DNA from: Chaetomium olivaceum
Taxonomy: Eukaryota > Ascomycota > Sordariomycetes > Sordariales > Chaetomiaceae
Direction: 5' to 3'
Assembly: GCA_039881045.1 (NCBI GenBank)
Contig: JAYWVB010000006.1
Coordinates: 496,001-560,000 of the forward strand
DNA: 64,000 nt
Shown piece by piece: positions 58,759 to 64,000 of this stretch; the stretch's first letter is position 1; each line of letters starts with the position of its first letter. Below the pieces are notes generated by a model. The model did no database searches, was not told the DNA's origin, and worked only from the letters and a program-made list of their open reading frames with translations. The position numbers and the translations under genes were made by a program.

Positions 58759-59586
58759 CCTGATATTCGTTATCTGCGAATAACGCGCGCTCTCCCGATC
58801 TCGCGTTGTGATGCTGGTGTTTGGAGATTAAAACCGTACGATCGCAGAGCGGCGATATTTTTTGTGGTTTGGGTCGCGAGTGCACAGGAGGAAAGCGCGA
58901 CGCTAGGCTAGATTTGGTATAGCGTCTTCTTCGGCCCCGCGCTGCACGCGTTTGCATGGCTCTGAGCGTAGCACGTGAAGCATCATGTGATCTTATCATG
59001 GAATTAGAATTAGATGAATTCTGGAGTTTCCAAATTGTGTAGGAGCGAAATGCTAGCGCTACATGTAAACTCGATTTTGCAAGTGTTTTGCGGCACTTGG
59101 TCCCGTCGCAGTAAATTTGGGATCCCGTGCTCGCAGTATCGCAGTGTCGATACAGTCGTAGCCTACGACTCGTAGGCTGCCTCGCACAAATATCGCTTCC
59201 CTGTCCAGCAACCACTAAGGGTATAAGCTGCCAGGAGGAACTGAGGTGAAATGTAGTTATGTTAGCAATCCCTGGGCATCTTAGAAACCGTCAGGCTGGG
59301 CAATTCACTCTGGACACCTTGCGCATAATTGTTTCTTGGCTAGCAGCGCCGTCACCTGGAGCGCAAGGGCTCCGTGAATTCCCCCAACTTCCTAGCCCCG
59401 GAAATTCTCCTACCCCTCCACCAACTATAGCAATGACCGAGGGGGTGTTCTTGTTGATAGAGAAGGAACCAGGAGCTTTCATTGCCCCTGTCAGCCCAGG
59501 AACGCGAGCATAATGTTGGTTGCGACGCTGGGGTTGATGGTATCGGGTGCTGCGCTCGCTGCTCACGCTGTGTTCTGTCAAACCGA
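58759..59586. other. Promoter of TRF4-type gene and 3' side of ARP6
   Basis: Both genes run on the minus strand. A perfect 8-bp inverted repeat with a 1-nt centre, GCCTACGA-C-TCGTAGGC, lies at 59161-59177. No gene is supported. Confidence 0.45.
59161..59177. repeat. Short perfect inverted repeat
   Basis: GCCTACGA and TCGTAGGC are separated by a single C. It could be a binding site for a dimeric regulator or part of a 3' hairpin in the ARP6 transcript; neither is shown. Confidence 0.5.
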
Positions 59587-60986
59587 TCAAGTCTCAACCG
59601 GAAGACCCGCAGCAAACTTTCGAGCAACCCACCCAGCTCCGTGTTCTTCGTATTCTTGCTTCATCACTGTCAATCGTTCAACATGTTCGTGGCGGGCGAA
59701 ATTAGCGGCACCCAGCCAGGTGCTGATGATAGGATCCTCAGGGCGGGCCACTCTCACAACGCACTCGTCCGGCACGCGTTCCAGCAATTCCATCTGCAGC
59801 CGTTGGATGAAGTTGTCCAACTTGGCGTTCCCCCCCACGACTACAATGTTTGCGAGCAGCCCTGGCCAAAGTCCAATGGGCAGCACCGACAGGGATTGCA
59901 TGACCAGGTCTGCAAGCCCAGGCTGGCGCATGCCAATGTCGGAGGGGTTGAACAGTAGCTCCGGTACCACGAAACGCTCGTTGCGCAGTGTAAGAATATC
60001 CTCGGTCGTTACCGCCGCCTTGCGAGCACGAGCGGAAACGCCCGGCTCGTAATCTCGCACCACCCCATGGAAAGTTGTGTGTGAATCTGGAAGAACGTAA
60101 TCCTTTGCAATCCCGCCGCCGCTCAGGTAATCGTCCCGCCGCTCGCCGCGCGTGCCTTTCCACGTCTTTTCGAGGTCGCCCTTGAAATCTAACGAGACAT
60201 AGCAGACAGATTCCCTCATTTCATTGGCAATAAACGTCTCGTTTCGCATGTCAAAGTGGCGGACCGAGAGCAGGCGCGTGAGATAATTCGTCATCAGCCG
60301 CCCCCCAACGTCTAACCTCCGGATGGCTTGGTGTAGTGGTCTGCCTTGCACAACTGGTGTGACGGTTGTGTGGGAGTATCCGGAGTCAATCACGAGTATG
60401 ACTTCGGCCGGAACGTCTACCGGAGTGTCTGGTGTCCTCGGGGTGTGAAAGATGGCTTGTATGTCCTGATACGCGTTGAAGGCCGGGCCTGGGGGCAAGG
60501 CGCAAGGTTAGTGACAGTCCGAGAAGGCGAAAAGTGGGAGAGGGACGGACCAACGCCACGGAAGTAACTGGCAAAGCCAAACTCCTCAAACACCATTTGG
60601 TCGCAGTGTGTCTGCAGGGCCGGAAGTGCGTTCGGTTGCTCGGTGAGCACGAGGCGGGTCTCGGAAGGGTCGCATCGTTGGGGCGCCTTATCGTCGAAGA
60701 ACTCGCGGTCCCATATCTCCTTTTGTGCCTCCCAGCTCACGACGAAGCCCTTCTCAACCGGGCGACGAAAAGCTATCTCGCCAAAGTCCCTGCATTTCTC
60801 CAGCTCAGACCCGACATACGTTTTTCGGTGGCGGTCTCGTGCAAGGCAGTTTGGGATAATGCGCGGCCCGTCCGTTTTGTCACCGGTCACAAACCCGGCT
60901 TTGATGGTATCGGCGCCATTGTCGAGAACTAACGTGGTTGATGGTGCCGGCGGGCCCGTTGCCCGCGACTTTCGACTCGCTGCCAT
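59587..60986 (-). CDS. arp6: Actin-related protein 6 (ARP6), SWR1 complex subunit
   Basis: Two exons, 60986-60551 and 60488-59587, with a 62-nt intron, give 445 codons. The actin fold is clear: TTLVLDNGADTIKAGF (phosphate 1 loop), RIIPNCLARDRHRKTYVG, VEKGFVVSWEAQKEIWDREFF, VILVIDSGYSHTTVTPVV (phosphate 2), and ANIVVVGGNAKLDNFIQRL plus ISTWLGAANFA. The insertion around DLEKTWKGTRGERRDDY and the pattern IPNCLARDRH are typical of Arp6 rather than actin. In yeast Arp6 is a nuclear subunit of SWR1, which exchanges H2A for H2A.Z. Length and motifs are normal. Confidence 0.94.
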
Positions 60987-61381
60987 GGGATGACCTTAGC
61001 TGGAGAGCGTTGAGGTGGTCTCCTGGGATGCAATTGGGTGGGGCCGACCTTCAGCTCTTTCGGCTGGCACTTGGGAGCTGCTTGGTTTGAGATGCCGAGC
61101 AGAAAAGCGGGACACAATCCACAACCCCACGCTCCAGCTCATTTCCACTTTTCAGCGCGTAACCGACGTCCGATTATTATTCTCAATTTTCTATTCTTAG
61201 CTTTCTAACCAGGGTTCATGACAAACAATATCAGACTTCCTAGAAGCGGCGTATTCAGCTCAGGCGAATTCATCCTTTCGCAAAATCCTACATTGGTTCA
61301 GATCTCCAGTGTTGGCCATAGGAGTCAACTGAACCGTCTCCTGTTCCACGTTACCGAGGTGTCCACCCATCACGCGAATGT
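60987..61381. promoter_or_regulatory. ARP6 promoter and 3' side of LDH2-family gene
   Basis: About 395 bp upstream of the ARP6 ATG and downstream of the neighbouring gene's stop. No specific motif is supported. Confidence 0.4.
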
Positions 61382-62514
61382 CTATTGAAGCTTTGGAACG
61401 CCCAGTTTCTCCGCTTCTGTGTTCAGGGCATCGATCTCGGCCTGAACAAAAGGGATCCCTTCTTTGAGCCTGGTTCCCTCCGTCAGCTGCTCAATCTCCC
61501 CGGGGAAGTATATCCTCTCCACGCCCTCCATCTTATCCGAATCAGTGACGCGCTGGTACAGCGTATCCATCCGCTCTTTAAACTCATCCAGGCTCACAAA
61601 AAGGTCTGGCTTTATGGCAACAATGAAGTGGCCAACATCACCCGGCTTTGACATGTCGTATGGCCCGGTAACCCCGCCAGCAAACGCAGACCCAGACAGA
61701 ACACCAGAGAACACGTCCATCATGATAGCCAATGCCGAGCCCTTGGGACCGCCCATTGGCAGCATGACTCCTTTCAGAGCTTTTGCGGGGTCATCCGTCG
61801 GTTTCCCATCCTCGTCCAACGCCCAGTCCTGCGGGATCTTCTCACTACGTCGGAGGGCCTTGTAAATCTTCCCCCGAGCAGCGACCGAAGGCGCCATGTC
61901 CAAGATAAAAGGGAGCGAGTTCTCGCCGCCGGGGGCTCCGCAGGCGATGGGAGAAACACCCATCAGCTGGGACTTGCCACCCCAGACGGGCAGGGCGGGA
62001 GACGAGTTGGTAAATACGAGGCTCATCATGCCGGCGTCGGCGGCTTGGCGGACGATCCAGGCTGACATGCCGAAGTGGTTGCTGTGCTTGACGCTCACCA
62101 TGCCGATGCCGAATGTTTGAGCCATGGTTATGGCTGTGGCCATGGCTAGGTGTGCGGCCGGGAAACCGAAGCCATTGTTACCATCGACCTAGCAGAGGCA
62201 CCGTCTGAGTCATCCGCGAAAGGGAGAGATGTCTGTAAAGAAGGCGAGCGGGTAGTTACCTGGGCAACTACAGGTGTGACCTGCGTGAGCACCGGCTCAG
62301 CCTTGGGATCTAGCACTCCGTTTCTGATCCGCGCCAGATATGATGGGATGCGGTTGATGCCATGACTCTCGACTCCGCGCAAGTCTGCCTGCACGAGTCC
62401 TTGGGCGACGGTCTTGGCGTTCTTCTGGGACACTCCGGATGCCTCGAGGAGGGCAACCACGAATTCCTCTGCAGCGGTATGCTTCACGGTGATTTTAATC
62501 TCCTCTTGAGCCAT
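61382..62514 (-). CDS. Malate/L-lactate dehydrogenase, LDH2/MDH2 oxidoreductase family
   Basis: Two exons, 62514-62260 and 62188-61382, with a 71-nt intron in phase 0, give 353 codons. The family's marks are RGVESHGINRIPSYL (Ser-His-Gly near the active site), VDGNNGFGFPAA, the catalytic VKHSNHFG, NSSPALPVWGG, and the ending LPMGGPKGSALAIMMDVFSGVLSGS. These enzymes use NAD(P)H to interconvert 2-oxo and 2-hydroxy acids (malate, lactate, ureidoglycolate and related) and have no Rossmann fold. The N terminus shows no targeting signal, so it is probably cytosolic. The exact substrate cannot be read from sequence. It is divergent from the MFS gene at 63716. Confidence 0.92.
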
Positions 62515-63715
62515 TTTGAAGATCAGTGGTGTTCAACTGTTGTAACTGTTGACTTCTCGCTGGTGAGAAGGGGTTCCATTGTGACGGAGAGTTGAAGAGG
62601 TCAGGTAAGCTCAGTTCTCGGGGTTAGGGTTTGGGTGACTCGTGTGACAGCTTGGCTGGCTTCAAATTTCTTAGCTTTCATTGGCAAAAGCTTCTTCCAA
62701 CCGCCCCCACGATCTCCACGAATCCTGTCTCCACGATCACTTCTCCGTTTGCCGAAATCCGATCACGGCGCTCATGCCTAGAGAACTCAAATTTTGTCGA
62801 CGAAGAGTTTAATAACAAACACTTTATGTTTTGACATTCTGCTGTGGATTTCCAGCCCATACGATTATTCCAAATGTTTTCTAGGCACTGCCAGGTCTTT
62901 TTGCCTTCCACCCGACTTTTTCCTGCTTTCTAATTATTATCAAAACCCACCGACCTCCTCCCGGAATTTATTTCCTTATCTATCCTGTATGTTTCACCAC
63001 TAGACCCTTTCCGTGTCGGCAAGCTGCAGCATCCACCACTGAATGGCTCCCTTCCTGTTTTAATGTTTCTGATTGGCACCATCCATGGGTCCACGATGGA
63101 GCAAACACGCGACTTGGAGCGGGTTTCTCCAGGTTTGCGGAAGTGCGAAGTCAAACCCCAACCTCTGTCGGTCCGAGTCCGGTTATTCATCGTGTTCATC
63201 CACCAGTACCACCGCTTCCCCATGGGATCATGTTGACTTTACTGCCACCTGACGGCATAGGGTCTCATCTCCGGAGCCACCTTCCCGAAGTGGTCGTGAT
63301 GTGCGGGACTTGTTGTGACGCTGTAACTCGAGATGCTGTGTTGCCACAGGGGATACACCGGCACAATAACGTAACCGGTCGCCAATTAAGGAGATAGCCC
63401 CCCATACTGTAAAATATCCAACTCTTCTAGACGTGTTCTTGGTGGGCCGTCTACCCCCGATACCCTAGTCCTGGGTTGGCTTGCATGGGAGCTATTCCTT
63501 CACGGCAGTCTTCACGGCACTCAACAGCGGTGCTATGTCCGGCACTGTATAGACCGAGTCCGAGACTTCCAAGACACCTATCTTCTATTTGAACGTGCCA
63601 CTTCCGGAGAGTTGATAACTACGACTGCGCCGCTCTCCACGAGTCCCAACTCATACCAGCACTTGTGGCCTTCTCACACCGCCATTCTCTGATTGTCCCT
63701 ACACAAACCGACAAG
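62515..63715. promoter_or_regulatory. Divergent promoter region of LDH2-family and MFS genes
   Basis: About 1.2 kb between two start codons that point apart. It has an A+T-rich stretch at about 62800-62980. The divergence with an adjacent transporter makes joint carbon-source regulation possible (inference). Confidence 0.4.
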
Positions 63716-64000
63716 ATGGCTGGCGGGGTGAAGAAACCCGTGAATGTCTTCAAGTTGAAGGACTTGGGCGTACCAAAAGAAGTTTTCAATTGGAAGCTGT
63801 GGTTTGCGGTGTTCTCCTTTTCTCTCCTAGGCGCCGCCCGTGGCGTCGACGAGGGTCTCATTAGCGGCGCCTTCAACAGCAGGCACTTCCAACAGACCAT
63901 CAAATACGACTCGTACACCAAGGTCGAGCAGGCAAACATCAAGGCAAATGTCTCCGCAATGGTTCAGATAGGCTCCGTTGGGGGTGCTCTCATGTCGGTT
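63716..64000 (+). CDS. MFS sugar-transporter-like protein, N-terminal part
   Basis: The frame opens at MAGGVKKPVNVFKLKD and runs off the window end after 95 codons. NWKLWFAVFSFSLLGAARGVDEGLISGAF is helix 1 plus the GxDxG(L/V)I loop of fungal sugar-porter MFS proteins. FKLKDLGVPKEVFNWKLW before it is typical of a group of fungal hexose/quinate-like transporters. SAMVQIGSVGGALMSV begins helix 2. It should be a plasma-membrane solute importer; the substrate is unknown because the rest is missing. Confidence 0.85.
   Translation, partial: MAGGVKKPVNVFKLKDLGVPKEVFNWKLWFAVFSFSLLGAARGVDEGLISGAFNSRHFQQTIKYDSYTKVEQANIKANVSAMVQIGSVGGALMSV

Overview
The window is nuclear DNA of a filamentous ascomycete (Pezizomycotina, most likely a Sordariomycete). 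The reasons are short GT-AG introns of about 50-100 nt, G+C-rich coding sequence, no operons, long intergenic stretches, and a fungal gene set: PDR-type and Pgp-type ABC transporters, a highly reducing polyketide synthase, an FSH1-type hydrolase, SIP5, SAM50, UBC6, a TRF4-type poly(A) polymerase and ARP6. The species cannot be named from the sequence alone.

Layout. 0-4 kb: 3' end of an aldo/keto reductase (D-arabinose dehydrogenase type) and SIP5. About 6.2-11.8 kb: a degenerate, previously unlabelled-looking mobile element with inverted, tandemly repeated ends and two divergent gene remnants. 12-21 kb: a small cupin gene and a PDR/ABC-G drug-efflux pump, separated by a 3 kb gene-free stretch. 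21.7-25 kb: SAM50 (mitochondrial outer-membrane beta-barrel assembly) divergent from UBC6 (ER ubiquitin-conjugating enzyme). 25.3-28.2 kb: an orphan cysteine-rich ORF next to a 1,847-bp Fot1/pogo-type DNA transposon with intact terminal repeats and TA target duplication. 28.5-31.1 kb: intracellular GH2 beta-mannosidase.

31.2-53.4 kb looks like a compact secondary-metabolite locus: an aldo/keto reductase, a full-length ABC-B (multidrug) exporter, an FSH1/LovG-like serine hydrolase and a 2,301-residue highly reducing PKS (KS-AT-DH-ER-KR-ACP, no C-methyltransferase seen), ending against a sugar transporter. A working model is that the PKS builds a reduced, unmethylated chain, the hydrolase releases it, the reductase tailors it and the ABC-B pump exports it. 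I see no cluster-specific transcription factor or P450. 53.4-64 kb returns to housekeeping genes: TRF4-type poly(A) polymerase, ARP6 (SWR1 complex), an LDH2-family malate/lactate dehydrogenase, and the 5' end of a sugar-transporter-like MFS gene.

A window-wide oddity is that five otherwise conserved protein-coding loci (SIP5, the ABC-G pump, the Fot1 transposase, the ABC-B pump, TRF4) each carry one or more single-base frameshifts, nearly all inside short homopolymer runs. After a one-base correction every spliced CDS becomes divisible by three. Sequencing or assembly indels are the simplest explanation.
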